Assembly: GCF_000373385.1 (NCBI RefSeq)
Contig: NZ_KB891331.1
Coordinates: 112,969-176,968, forward strand
Reading direction: 5' to 3'
Length of the DNA: 64,000 bases
From: Thiobacillus thioparus DSM 505
Lineage (GTDB): Bacteria; Pseudomonadota; Gammaproteobacteria; Burkholderiales; Thiobacillaceae
In this document: positions 41,702 through 52,536 of the stretch, piece by piece
Layout: each line of letters opens with the position of its first letter
Numbering within the stretch: the stretch's first letter is position 1
The notes under the pieces: model-generated
Told to the model about the DNA's origin: nothing
The model's input: the letters and a program-made list of their open reading frames with translations, nothing else
The model's database searches: none
Translations under genes and position numbers: made by a program

Positions 41702-43142
41702 TCCCGTTCTCGCCATTCAAAGACATCTCCGACTGCACCCATTCCAGTAACGCACGCTGCGCCGCCTCACTACGGCTTGCCTTGGCGTGGTTCACCAGCA
41801 TGACGAAACTCACCCGCCGCCCGCTCGCCGTGTCCACGTAGCCCGCCAGTGCGCTGACGTCGCGCAGGGTGCCGGTCTTGAGATGTGCGCTGCCGGTCAG
41901 GGTACTGCCCTTGAAGCGGCGCTTCAGGGTGCCATCGGTCGCGACAATGGGCAGGGCCGATTCGAATTCGGCGAACAGCGGGCTCCGATAAGCCGCGCGC
42001 AACAACTGGTTCAATGCGCCCGCACTGATGCGCTCGATGCGCGACAGGCCGGCGCCGTTTTCCAGCACCAGCTTCCGCGTTGAAATCCCGCGCTGCACCA
42101 AGTCTTCGCGTACCGCGCGCGCGCCCTTGTCTGGCGTCGCCGGCGCGCCATAAGCTTCCGCTCCAAGCGTCAGGAACAGATTGCGCGCCATCAGGTTGTT
42201 GGAATACTTGTTGAGACGGGTAAGCGCATCGGTCAACGGAAGTGATTCGAAACGCAAGAGAGGCGGCGTTTCCGGTGCCATGCCGGGCACGGTCTGCCCG
42301 CCAAGCGTGCCACCCGTTTCCGCCCATAGGCCGCGAAACAGGAAATCGAAGGTCATCGCAGGTTCGAACAGGTTCAGCGACAAGGCCTGTTCACCGCATC
42401 CGCGCGGATAGCGACCACCAATGACCAGCTCTCTTCGTCCGGGATCGGGAATGCTCGGCGCCAAGGCCTCCTTCCAGCCATTGCATGTGACATTGTCGGT
42501 CAATGCAATATCCGAGCGAATCGCGACCCCGGGCAGTGCAATATCCGGCTCGATCCCGATGGCGTTGCCATCGGGCTTGAGACGCAATGTCGTTGCGTTG
42601 AAATTGGCAACCAGTGCGCCGGGGGCGGCGTTGTACAGGGCCAGCGGCTCGCCATCGAATGCCCCCGGATCGCTGGCCGGCAGCTCGAAGTCGCTCAGGT
42701 CGAGCACCAGATTGCCCCGGATGTGGCGTACGCCGCGTGCCCGCAGCTCGCGCTGCAGCAGCCACATCCGTTCCAGCGTCAAGGTGGGATCGCCGTAGCC
42801 CTTGATGACCAGGTCTCCTTCGAGCACACCCTCCCGGATCGGCCCCTCCGCCCAGACATCGGTTTTCCACACATAGTCCGGGCCCAACTGATTCAATGCC
42901 GCAAAACTGGTCACCAGTTTCATGACGGATGCGGGATTCAGCGCCGCATCGGCATTGTGGCTGACCAGCGGTTCGTCCGCATCCAGTGGCTGCACCACCA
43001 CCGCCACGTGGTCGAGCGGGATACCCGCCTGTTGCAGCGCAGTTGTGAAGGCCACGGGGAGCGATTCGGCATGCGCCGCGACGGACAGGCCCGCAAACAG
43101 CAGACCAGACAGGAAACAGGGCACGATTCGGAAAAACGGCAT
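41688..43142 (-). CDS. dacB: D-alanyl-D-alanine carboxypeptidase/endopeptidase (PBP4 type)
   Basis: A periplasmic class C penicillin-binding protein that trims or cleaves peptidoglycan cross-links. Signal peptide ending AAHAES, then SxxK as SVMK (about 68-71), SxN as SNN in KYSNNLMARN, and KTG in HLKTGTLRD. The long insert between SxxK and SxN is typical of PBP4. The start at 43142 gives 484 residues. Confidence 0.95.
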   Translation of the reverse strand: MPFFRIVPCFLSGLLFAGLSVAAHAESLPVAFTTALQQAGIPLDHVAVVVQPLDADEPLVSHNADAALNPASVMKLVTSFAALNQLGPDYVWKTDVWAEGPIREGVLEGDLVIKGYGDPTLTLERMWLLQRELRARGVRHIRGNLVLDLSDFELPASDPGAFDGEPLALYNAAPGALVANFNATTLRLKPDGNAIGIEPDIALPGVAIRSDIALTDNVTCNGWKEALAPSIPDPGRRELVIGGRYPRGCGEQALSLNLFEPAMTFDFLFRGLWAETGGTLGGQTVPGMAPETPPLLRFESLPLTDALTRLNKYSNNLMARNLFLTLGAEAYGAPATPDKGARAVREDLVQRGISTRKLVLENGAGLSRIERISAGALNQLLRAAYRSPLFAEFESALPIVATDGTLKRRFKGSTLTGSAHLKTGTLRDVSALAGYVDTASGRRVSFVMLVNHAKASRSEAAQRALLEWVQSEMSLNGENGNDVR

Positions 43143-43207
43143 GGCGACATTATGCCGAATTCCGAAGCGGCGGCCGGAACGGCAACCGCCGACGCCCCAG
43201 GCGGGAC

Positions 43208-44848
43208 CTACAAGGATTGCCGGATCGCCAATACTGCCTGATTGCGCAAGGACTTGAGCAGGGACAGTTCTTTCTCGGGGATCGTGATATCGCCGGCATG
43301 CAGCCGGTCGGCATAGATCAGACCAACCGGCTTGCCTTTCACGATGATGGGAAACAGCACGAAGGTGTGCGCAGGAACATGCTTGCGATACCAGGCCGGA
43401 ATCCGCGTGGCGATCTTGGAATCGTCGATGTCGGAAATCAGGATGTCGGCATTGTTCTGCAGCGCGACGAGGAAGACATCCGGCTGGCCCGCCAGGGAAA
43501 AATCGAATGCCTTGACCAGGCGCTGCACGTCGTCGCCAAAACCGAACTTGCCGCACATCGCGTTGCGGCGCCCATCCTTGATGCACAGCACCACATGTTC
43601 GAATCCCATGCCGGTATACATGGCCTCGAGGATCATGCGCAGGATATCGTTGATGGAAATGCTGTCGTCGATCAGCGAGTTGCCGACATCCTGCAAGCCA
43701 GAGGCCAGGATGGATTGAATCTCCTCCGGCGTGCGTTCCTGTTTGTCGCGGACGACAGCGCCCTGTTCGATAGCCGGTGCGGCCTCGTGCAACACATTGG
43801 CATCCAGTGCCGCCATGGCATCCGGCACGGCGTCGGCCATGCCGGTGTTCGCTTCCTGCTGTGCCGACGTCTGGCCCGGCGGTGCCGCCAGACCCGCCCA
43901 TTTCGACGCCTGCCGGGCAAAATCGCTGTGCTTCAGGTTCACATTCACCACCCGCGCGAACTGGCCGATGTCCTGCATCGATTTTTCCATCATGCCGGAC
44001 AGCTGTTCCGCCGTCACCGGCACGGTATCGCCGAACCGCGTCGTGAGCCTGCCCAGGGCCTTGCTGCGGTCTTCATCGGGCGTCTCGAGGATGATTTCGC
44101 ACAATTCGTTGGCGAACCCTGCCAATGCACGCAGCCGTTCGACGTTGCTGGCGCTTTTTCTGATCTTCCCGTCCGGCAGCTTTTTCATGCTCTGTACCAG
44201 CTGATCGGGAAACCCCCAGCTGCGCGCGATGCCGATGCCGAGGTTCTCGAACGACACGCCCAGCACTTCGGTCGACACCCGGGCGTCGCTCAAGCCCTCG
44301 GTTTCGACGCGTTGCAGGACAAGCGCCATCTCCTCGGGGAAATAAAACATCGCCAGCATGCGACCAAGCTTGTGCAGCATGGCGCCGATGAATGCCTCCT
44401 CCACATCCTTCACCTGCGCATTGCCCGCCATCTCGCGTGCCAGCATGCCGGCATACAGCACCTTGACGAATTCCTCTTTCAGGTGCTGCGCATGCGCCTT
44501 GTTTTCCAGATTGTCGAACAGGATCAGGCTCAACGCGATCGACCGTACCGCATCGAAGCCAAGGACCACCACCGCACGCGAAATCGTGCTGATCGAGCCG
44601 CCGCCCACCTGGTTGTAGAAGGCGACGTTGGCCAGCTTCAACAGCTTGTTGGTGAGCGCGAAGTCCTTGAGGATATGGTTGGAGAGTTCGTTGACGCCCT
44701 CGCGGTCGGACGAGGCGATACGGTTGATATCGCCGATCGCTTCGGACAGGGCCGGGAAATCGCTCTCGGCCTGCATCCGCCGCAACAGGATATCCAGTGC
44801 ACTCTGTCCTGCGGCGTCGCTCGGGGTCTGCTCGTCATGCATCGTCAT
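43208..44848 (-). CDS. HDOD-GAF signalling protein
   Basis: A 546-residue cytosolic protein with an N-terminal HDOD domain (about 20-220, ILKDFALTNKLLKLAN and GAMLHKLGRMLAMFYF), a middle helical region, and a C-terminal GAF domain (about 395-545, LIDDSISINDILRMILEAM to LLKSLRNQAVLAIRQ). HDOD proteins act in signalling, cell cycle and stress responses without known catalysis; GAF domains bind small ligands. The ATG at 44848 is used, with an ATG two codons later as alternative. The upstream tviB-tviC genes end 84 bases before it. Confidence 0.88.
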   Translation of the reverse strand: MTMHDEQTPSDAAGQSALDILLRRMQAESDFPALSEAIGDINRIASSDREGVNELSNHILKDFALTNKLLKLANVAFYNQVGGGSISTISRAVVVLGFDAVRSIALSLILFDNLENKAHAQHLKEEFVKVLYAGMLAREMAGNAQVKDVEEAFIGAMLHKLGRMLAMFYFPEEMALVLQRVETEGLSDARVSTEVLGVSFENLGIGIARSWGFPDQLVQSMKKLPDGKIRKSASNVERLRALAGFANELCEIILETPDEDRSKALGRLTTRFGDTVPVTAEQLSGMMEKSMQDIGQFARVVNVNLKHSDFARQASKWAGLAAPPGQTSAQQEANTGMADAVPDAMAALDANVLHEAAPAIEQGAVVRDKQERTPEEIQSILASGLQDVGNSLIDDSISINDILRMILEAMYTGMGFEHVVLCIKDGRRNAMCGKFGFGDDVQRLVKAFDFSLAGQPDVFLVALQNNADILISDIDDSKIATRIPAWYRKHVPAHTFVLFPIIVKGKPVGLIYADRLHAGDITIPEKELSLLKSLRNQAVLAIRQSL

Positions 44849-44932
44849 GGTTGAGCCACATCGTTCTTGGCCGCCTGCGCGGCACGCTGCCTGCGTCTGG
44901 TACGGACCCGGCACATCGCTCGGCAAACAGCC

Positions 44933-45960
44933 TCAACTCAGGTCCCGCACATACCAGTCCATCGCTTCGGCCAGGCCTTCGCCAATGCGATGCGTCGGCT
45001 CGTAGCCCAGCCGCGTGCGCGCCTTGGAAATATCGGCAAGCGAATGGCGCACGTCGCCGGCACGGAAATCGCGGTAAACCGGCTTGAAATCGGCGAGATG
45101 GGGATACTTCGGTTCGAGCAGCGCACGGATGGCCTCGAACAGCTGATTCAAGGTGGTGCGGTCGCCAACCGCGACGTTGTAGACCTGGTTGGCTGCGTCC
45201 GCATGCTGGCTGGTGGCGGCAAGCAGGTTGGCCTGGATGACGTTGTCGATGTAGCAGAAGTCGCGACTGGTTTCGCCGTCGCCGTTGATGTAGACCGGCT
45301 CGTTGCGAATCATGCTGGCGACCCATTTCGGCACCACGGCCGCGTAGGCGCCCTGCGGATCCTGGCGGCGGCCGAAGATGTTGAAGTAGCGCAGCCCGAC
45401 CGATTCCATGCCATAGCAGCGGCCGAACACATCCGCATACAACTCGTTCACCAGCTTGGTCACCGCATACGGCGACAGCGGCTTGCCGATGACGTCCTCG
45501 ACCTTGGGCAGGCCGGGATGGTCGCCATAGGTGGAACTTGACGCGGCGTAAACGAAACGCTTGACCTTCGCATCGCGCGCGGCGACCAGCATGTTGAGGA
45601 AGCCGGTATTGTTGGCAGCATGGGTGGACAGCGGGTCTTCGATCGAGCGCGGCACCGAACCGAGCGCGGCCTGGTGCAGGACGTAATCGACCCCCTTGCA
45701 CACGGTATGGCAGGTGATGAGGTCGCGGATGTCGCCGCGCTTGAAGCTGAAATTTTCCCAGCGTTCGGGCCCGACGCTGGCCTGGACCTGCGCCAGGTTT
45801 TTCTCGTGGCCGGTCGCAAAGTTGTCGAGACCGACAACGCGCTGGTTGAGCAACAGCAACGCTTCCACCAGATTGCTGCCGATGAAGCCGGCAGCCCCGG
45901 TGACGAGCCAGGTGCCAGGCTCGGCTTCGAGCGTTTTCTTCAGCGCATCGAATGCGGACA

Positions 45961-45961
<1 letters not shown>
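44933..45961 (-). CDS. tviC: UDP-GlcNAc/GlcNAcA 4-epimerase, TviC/WbpP family
   Basis: An extended short-chain dehydrogenase fold of 342 residues. NAD site [16 protein letters not shown], catalytic Ser/Thr with AASSSTYGD and YAVTK, typical of sugar-nucleotide epimerases. It closely fits TviC/WbpP, which converts UDP-GlcNAcA to UDP-GalNAcA (or UDP-GlcNAc to UDP-GalNAc). The ATG overlaps the tviB stop (TGATG) and has GGAGGTTGTG upstream. A GTG directly before it is the alternative. Confidence 0.92.
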
Positions 45962-47241
<1,280 letters not shown>

Positions 47242-47255
47242 GCTTGGATTCCCCT

Positions 47256-48110
47256 ATGAATATAAAGTCTTTGCTGCCGCCCGGATTGTATCGAATTTAC
47301 AGGTCCTTGCCCGGCTACATCCAGCGGCTGGGCGCTTCATGGACGAGCAAGCCGCGTACCAGCTGGGCCGTGATCGCGCTTCTGCTGGCCACGCCAGTCC
47401 ATGCCGATGTGGCCGACATGCTTCCCAGCATCAAACCGGGCGTAGTCGGCGTCGGCACCTTCAAACCCACCGGCCGCCCGCCCGCCAACCTGCTCGGCAC
47501 CGGCTTCGCAGTACTGGACGGGCACTACGTCGTATCGTGCGCGCATATATTCAGCAAGCAGCTGGATAGCGAGAAGAAGGAAATGTACGCCGTGTTCGTC
47601 GGTCGCGATCAGAGGATATCGGTCCGCGCTGCGGAACTGATCGCCAGCGACAAGGCGCGCGACCTGGCCTTGCTGAAAATCGCGGGCGAGCCATTGCCTC
47701 CTCTGAAACTCGGCGATTCCAGCCTGGTGCGCGAAGGTTGGCAGCTCTATTTCACCGGCTATCCGATCGGCTCGATACTGGGCCTCAATCCCTCCACGCA
47801 TCGGGCCGGGCTGGCCGCCATCATTCCCATCTTCACGCCTGTCGCAGCCGCGTCCCAGTTGAATGCGCATGTCATCAAACAGGCCGTCTCGCCGTATGAA
47901 GTATTCGAACTCGACGCCGTGGCCTATCCCGGCAACAGCGGCAGCCCGGTATGGCACCCCGATACCGGCGAGGTCCTGGGCGTGGTCAACTCGGTGTACG
48001 TACGGGGCACGCGCGAATCCGCGATCTCCGCGCCCAGCGGGATCAGTTACGCCATTCCGGTCAAGTACGTGCACCGCCTGCTGGAGGAGGCGCTGCCCCA
48101 CGCGCCCTGA
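47256..48110 (+). CDS. Exported trypsin-like serine protease (DegP/HtrA-like fold, no PDZ)
   Basis: A 284-residue protein. A long basic N-region (about 36 residues) precedes a hydrophobic core and cleavage site (AVIALLLATPVHA). The triad is visible as His in VVSCAHIFS, Asp in ARDLALLKI and Ser in PGNSGSPVW. The HtrA PDZ domain is absent. The His is preceded by Cys rather than the usual Ala. Its start lies 14 bases from the divergent tviB start; GGATTCCCCT is the SD. A TTG within the N-region could be a later start. Confidence 0.85.
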   Translation: MNIKSLLPPGLYRIYRSLPGYIQRLGASWTSKPRTSWAVIALLLATPVHADVADMLPSIKPGVVGVGTFKPTGRPPANLLGTGFAVLDGHYVVSCAHIFSKQLDSEKKEMYAVFVGRDQRISVRAAELIASDKARDLALLKIAGEPLPPLKLGDSSLVREGWQLYFTGYPIGSILGLNPSTHRAGLAAIIPIFTPVAAASQLNAHVIKQAVSPYEVFELDAVAYPGNSGSPVWHPDTGEVLGVVNSVYVRGTRESAISAPSGISYAIPVKYVHRLLEEALPHAP

Positions 48111-48113
48111 AGA

Positions 48114-49178
48114 TTACATACCCTCGGTCAGGCTGACGCCGAGACCCAGGGACTGCTGTCGGTGGTTGTAGTCGATCAGCGATTCGCCGTAGCCGTTGAA
48201 ATATTGCACGTAACCTTTCAGACGCCCGACCAGAGGGAAGCTCCAATTCAGCTTCAGCGCACCCCGGTTGTCCGGGCTCTTGAGATTATTGCGTAGCAGG
48301 AGCGAATAGGCGTTGCGGCCCTTGCTGTAGACCGCCAGCAGATCGCCATGCCCCATGTAGTCTTCAATATCGGGGTTATCGTCGTTTCCCCGGTTTTCAT
48401 GGATACGGATCCAGGGCCGGACCAGCAAGGCCAGATTGCCGCGTTCGAACCCGAACTGCGCATAAACCCGGTTCCAGCTGCGCGACAGATCTTCGCCGCG
48501 CCCGTTCGACTGGTGTGACAGACCGAGGTTGATGAAGCGACCGCGAAAACCGGCCAGGGCGTAATTCGTACGGAACACCAGCATCGCCTCCGGCTCGTAG
48601 TTGGTCTCGCGAAAGGGCGCGGAAATGCTGTGGTTGTAGGCCTGCCAGAATGAGGTCGTGGTGTAGCCGAACCACAGATCGACATTGTCGTGTCCGAATA
48701 CGCCCTGCATGCCCTTGATCTTGAAACTCAGCTGCAACTCCGTCTCGATATTTTCGAGGCCGAGGTCCGGCTGGGTAAAGACATCCCGAAACGGCGTGTT
48801 GTTGGGCGCGTTGCTGTACTTGATGGGCAGGAAATAATTAGGATGATGGGGCCGGAACAGGAAAGCGCCCTGCTTGGCTTCGTCGTCCAGCTCCCAATGG
48901 CGCGACAGCGCCGACAGCAGCTTCGGCTCCGGCGGCACGGCTTGCGCCGCGGCGGGTGCCTCGGCAGGGCGCGGCTCAGGCCCGGCCGAGGCCGGCGGAA
49001 CCGCTTCGGACTGCGGGCGCCCGGACAGGCGGTCATAGCAGGCCAGCCGTTCGGCATCCGCCGGAATCGCGCTGCACCCTTCCCAGTCGGCCGGCGAAGT
49101 CGCCCGCGCATGCCCCGTCAGGCCACCCCCCAGCAAAGCCAGCAACAGGAGGCCGGATGACGGACAGGGAAAATTCAT
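48114..49178 (-). CDS. pldA: Outer-membrane phospholipase A1
   Basis: An OMPLA-type beta-barrel of 354 residues. Signal peptide, a low-complexity Pro/Ala linker (about 60-85), then the barrel with the catalytic block GLSHQSNGRGEDLSRSWNRVY, in which the His, Ser and Asn of OMPLA are present. It cleaves phospholipids that reach the outer leaflet when the membrane is damaged, usually as a Ca-dependent dimer. The start at 49178 (MNFPCPSS) gives the signal peptide. It is the last gene of the seven-gene unit that begins with the TetR gene. Confidence 0.9.
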   Translation of the reverse strand: MNFPCPSSGLLLLALLGGGLTGHARATSPADWEGCSAIPADAERLACYDRLSGRPQSEAVPPASAGPEPRPAEAPAAAQAVPPEPKLLSALSRHWELDDEAKQGAFLFRPHHPNYFLPIKYSNAPNNTPFRDVFTQPDLGLENIETELQLSFKIKGMQGVFGHDNVDLWFGYTTTSFWQAYNHSISAPFRETNYEPEAMLVFRTNYALAGFRGRFINLGLSHQSNGRGEDLSRSWNRVYAQFGFERGNLALLVRPWIRIHENRGNDDNPDIEDYMGHGDLLAVYSKGRNAYSLLLRNNLKSPDNRGALKLNWSFPLVGRLKGYVQYFNGYGESLIDYNHRQQSLGLGVSLTEGM

Positions 49179-49188
49179 CGGCACGGGC

Positions 49189-50619
49189 TCATTCGAGGAT
49201 GACGCTATGACCCGGCGCCGGCGCCATCGCATTCCAGTCGAACTGCGTCTTCAGGTCGGCGGCAAAACCCTTCGCCACCGTCTCCTCGCCATGTACGACG
49301 AACACCTGGCGCGGCTTGCTGCGAAAGTGACCCAGCCAAGCGAACAGGGCAGTACGGTCGGCGTGCGCCGACAACCCACCCAATGTATAGAGATCGGCAC
49401 GCACCGGAATATCCTCGCCCAGCAGGCGGACGCGCTTGGCGCCGTCGACGAGGCGGCGACCGAAGGTGCCGGCAGCCTGGAAACCGGTGATGAGGATGGT
49501 CGATTCGCGGCGTGCCAGGTTGGCGCGCAGGTGGTATTTGATGCGGCCGGCCTCGCACATGCCGCTGGCCGAGATGATGACGGCGCCACCCGTGACGCGG
49601 TCGAGCGCCTTCGATTCCTCGACATCCTCGACGAATTCGAGCTTGCGGAAATATTGCGCACCGCCATGTCGCCCCATCAACGCGTGGGTTTCGGCATCAA
49701 GCAGTTCCATATGCTTGAAGGTGATTTCGGTGGCCGCAGTGGCCATCGGCGAATCGACGAAGACGGAAAGCTTGGGAATGCGCGCCTGCCGGGTCAGGTC
49801 GGCCAGCAGGTAGAGCATGTCCTGCGTGCGCCCCACCGCAAAGGCGGGAATGATGACGTTGCCGCCCTTTCGCTCGATGGTGTCGTTGATCGCTGTGACC
49901 AGTTCGTCCTGCGTCGCTTCCATGCTCTTGTGGTCGCGGTTGCCGTAGGTCGACTCGACCAGCAGGTAGTGGGCGTCGAAGATCGGCGTCGGATCGCGCA
50001 GCAAGGGCCGTGCAGGCTGGCCCAGGTCGCCGGAAAACACGATTTTGCGGCGGCGCGGTCCTTCGCCCACCCAGACTTCGACGATCGCCGAACCGAGAAT
50101 ATGGCCGGCGTCGCGGAAGGTGCAGCGCACCTGCGGATGCGGCGCGATTTCCAGATCGTAATCGACCGGATTGAGCTGTTTGAGCGAGGCCTGCGCTTGC
50201 GCCACGGTATACAGCGGCGCCGTGTCGCGCGGAAACGAACCGCGTGCCGCGTCGCGCCGGGCCATCCCCTGGCGGAAGCGATGAAGGTTCTGGTATTCCG
50301 CTTCCTTTTCCTGGATATGCGCCGAATCGGGCAGCATCACCGCCAACAGGTCGCAGGTCGCACGCGTTGTGTAAATGCGGCCTTTGAAACCGAGCGCGAC
50401 CAGCCGCGGCAGCAGCCCGGAGTGATCGATGTGCGCATGCGTCAGGATGACGAAATCGATCGTTCGGGGATCGAAGCTGAAGGCGCGGCAATTCTTGTCG
50501 CGCGCTTCGCGCCCGCCCTGGAACATGCCGCAATCGACCAGAAAGCGCACGCCGTCGGCTTCCAGCAGATAGCTGGAGCCCGTCACTTCGCGCGCTGCGC
50601 CAAGAAAGGTCAGTTTCAT
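49189..50619 (-). CDS. Beta-CASP metallo-beta-lactamase RNase
   Basis: A 476-residue zinc enzyme. The MBL core has HAHIDHSG (61-68) and VDCGMFQGG; the beta-CASP part has FAVGRTQDMLYLLADL, FVDSPMA, ISASGMCEAGR and the late HADRTALFAW and VVHGEE. This group (YSH1/CPSF73-like, also called RNA-specificity MBL) cleaves RNA, but substrates in bacteria are mostly unknown. It overlaps the ABC ATPase as ATGA and lies 10 bases before pldA. Confidence 0.92.
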   Translation of the reverse strand: MKLTFLGAAREVTGSSYLLEADGVRFLVDCGMFQGGREARDKNCRAFSFDPRTIDFVILTHAHIDHSGLLPRLVALGFKGRIYTTRATCDLLAVMLPDSAHIQEKEAEYQNLHRFRQGMARRDAARGSFPRDTAPLYTVAQAQASLKQLNPVDYDLEIAPHPQVRCTFRDAGHILGSAIVEVWVGEGPRRRKIVFSGDLGQPARPLLRDPTPIFDAHYLLVESTYGNRDHKSMEATQDELVTAINDTIERKGGNVIIPAFAVGRTQDMLYLLADLTRQARIPKLSVFVDSPMATAATEITFKHMELLDAETHALMGRHGGAQYFRKLEFVEDVEESKALDRVTGGAVIISASGMCEAGRIKYHLRANLARRESTILITGFQAAGTFGRRLVDGAKRVRLLGEDIPVRADLYTLGGLSAHADRTALFAWLGHFRSKPRQVFVVHGEETVAKGFAADLKTQFDWNAMAPAPGHSVILE

Positions 50620-51338
50620 ATCGCGCGTCCTTCGCCCGCTTCTTCGTAAGTCTTGCCGTCGCGGATATGGTAAATGCGTTTGAAGGTCGGGATGATTTTT
50701 TCGTCGTGGGTGACGACGATGATCGCGGTGCGGAATTCCTGCGCCAGGCGGTTGAGGATCTTCACCACGGTGAGGGCGCGTTCGCTGTCGAGCGGCGCGG
50801 TCGGCTCGTCGGCAAGAATGATCGGCGGCTTGTTGGCAAGCGCCCGCGCGATCGCCACACGCTGCTGTTCGCCGCCCGAGAGTTCGGCAATGCGCGCCTG
50901 CGCGCGGTGCTGGACATCGAGGGCGCCGAGCATCTCCAGCGCGGTTGCACGCGCCTGGGGATTGGGTACGCCGGCCAGCATCGGCAGCAACGCGACGTTG
51001 TCGGTGGCATCGAGGAACGGGATCAGGTAGGGCGCCTGGAACACGAAACCGATGCGGTCGCGACGCAGCGCGCGCAGGTCACCGGTCTTCCAGCCGCCGT
51101 CGAAGATCATTTCGCCGCCGAGGGTGAACCGGCCGGCGGTCGGCTCGATCACCGCCCCCAGGCATTTCAGCAAGGTGGTCTTGCCGGAGCCGGACGGCCC
51201 GATCAGGCCGACCACCTCGCCGGGCCAGACCGTCATGTCGACGCCTTTCAGCGCATCGACTGCCGCGCTGCCGCTGCCGTAGCGCTTGGTAAGGCCCTCG
51301 ATGAGAATCGCGGGCCGGATTGAAGCAACGTCAGCCAC
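50616..51338 (-). CDS. ABC transporter ATPase (MacB/DevA/LolD type)
   Basis: A 240-residue ATPase. Walker A GPSGSGKTT (47-55), Q-loop VFQAPYLIPF, signature LSGGEQQR, Walker B IILADEPTAPL and switch His VVTHDEK are complete. It powers the FtsX-type permease next to it. It overlaps the permease end by 8 bases. Confidence 0.96.
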   Translation of the reverse strand: MADVASIRPAILIEGLTKRYGSGSAAVDALKGVDMTVWPGEVVGLIGPSGSGKTTLLKCLGAVIEPTAGRFTLGGEMIFDGGWKTGDLRALRRDRIGFVFQAPYLIPFLDATDNVALLPMLAGVPNPQARATALEMLGALDVQHRAQARIAELSGGEQQRVAIARALANKPPIILADEPTAPLDSERALTVVKILNRLAQEFRTAIIVVTHDEKIIPTFKRIYHIRDGKTYEEAGEGRAI

Positions 51339-52524
51339 CGATCGCCTCCGCCGGGTCGATCTTGAGTGCGGCGCGTATCGCCAGCACCGAGGCCAATGCG
51401 CACACCACCAGGGTCAGCACGAAGGCGCGTCCTGCATCACCGGTTTCAAGCAGCACGTATTTGGGGAAGGCCGGCGCCCACAGGGTGGCGGCGAACTTGC
51501 CGACGAAGAAACCGATCACGCCCAGCCCCAGCGCCTCCTGCATGATCATCGCGGCGATGGTGCGATTCCGGGTGCCGATGAGTTTCAGCACGGCGATCTC
51601 CTTGATCTTGCCGAGCGTCATCGTGTAGATGATGAAAGCGACGATGGCCGCGCTGACCACCGCCAGAATCGCCAGGAACAGGCCGATCTGCTTGGCTGCG
51701 GTGGCGATCAGCTTGGCCACCAGGATCTCTTCCATGTCGTCGCGGGTATATGCAGTGAAGCGCTGCCAGCGCGCAATCGCGCCGGCGACGGCGCGCGCAT
51801 CGGCCCCCGGCTGCAACCGCAGCAGCACGGCATTGACCTTGTGGCTGGACGTCTGGATCGCCTGCACCGCATCGAGCACGCCGGGTTGGCCGGGGCGGTT
51901 GATCGCCGGATTGGCGGTCAGGCGTTGGCGATCCTCCACGATGGCGTCGTTGTCCTTGAGAAACTGCGCTTCCTGCGCGTCCTTCAAGGGGATGAACAGC
52001 ATCGGATCGCCGTTGGACGACACCATGCGCCGCGTCAATCCGACCACGGTGTAGTCGTTGCGACGAATGCGGACCACGTCGCCCACCCGCAGGCCGGTCT
52101 TGGCATCGGCCACGGCTTCGTAATGCGCACGGGCGATCGGGCGACCGGCCACCAGAAACGCCGGTCCGCCCGGCTTGCCCGGCTCGAACCCGGCCACCAT
52201 CACGCGCTGCGACTTGCCTGCGTGCGACACCTGCATGGTGAGGTAGGCGACGTTTCCCGCCTGTGCCACGCCTGGCAACCCCAGCAACGCGCGATAGAGG
52301 TCGTCTGGCACGGAGGAGGGCTCGGCGAACGGGCCAAGGGTATCCTGCTGCACCACCCAGACGTCGGCGTCGACCGCACGCAACAACACCTTGGCGTCGT
52401 CGACCATGCCGCGATACACGCCGGCCATGGTCAACGTCACTCCGATCAGCAAGCCCAGCCCCAGCCCGGTCAGCAGATAACTTTTCAGGTGGTGGGCGAT
52501 GTCGCGCCCGGCGAGATTGATCAT
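51331..52524 (-). CDS. FtsX/DevC-type ABC permease
   Basis: A 397-residue membrane protein with the MacB/FtsX layout: one N-terminal helix (LLTGLGLGLLIGVTLTMAG), a large periplasmic domain (about 45-260), and three C-terminal helices. Together with the ATPase and the HlyD adaptor it forms a DevBCA/MacAB-like mechanotransmission exporter. Such systems move peptides, lipoproteins or glycolipids from the periplasmic side out. The substrate is unknown. Confidence 0.93.
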   Translation of the reverse strand: MINLAGRDIAHHLKSYLLTGLGLGLLIGVTLTMAGVYRGMVDDAKVLLRAVDADVWVVQQDTLGPFAEPSSVPDDLYRALLGLPGVAQAGNVAYLTMQVSHAGKSQRVMVAGFEPGKPGGPAFLVAGRPIARAHYEAVADAKTGLRVGDVVRIRRNDYTVVGLTRRMVSSNGDPMLFIPLKDAQEAQFLKDNDAIVEDRQRLTANPAINRPGQPGVLDAVQAIQTSSHKVNAVLLRLQPGADARAVAGAIARWQRFTAYTRDDMEEILVAKLIATAAKQIGLFLAILAVVSAAIVAFIIYTMTLGKIKEIAVLKLIGTRNRTIAAMIMQEALGLGVIGFFVGKFAATLWAPAFPKYVLLETGDAGRAFVLTLVVCALASVLAIRAALKIDPAEAIGG

Positions 52525-52536
52525 GGGCGGAACAGC

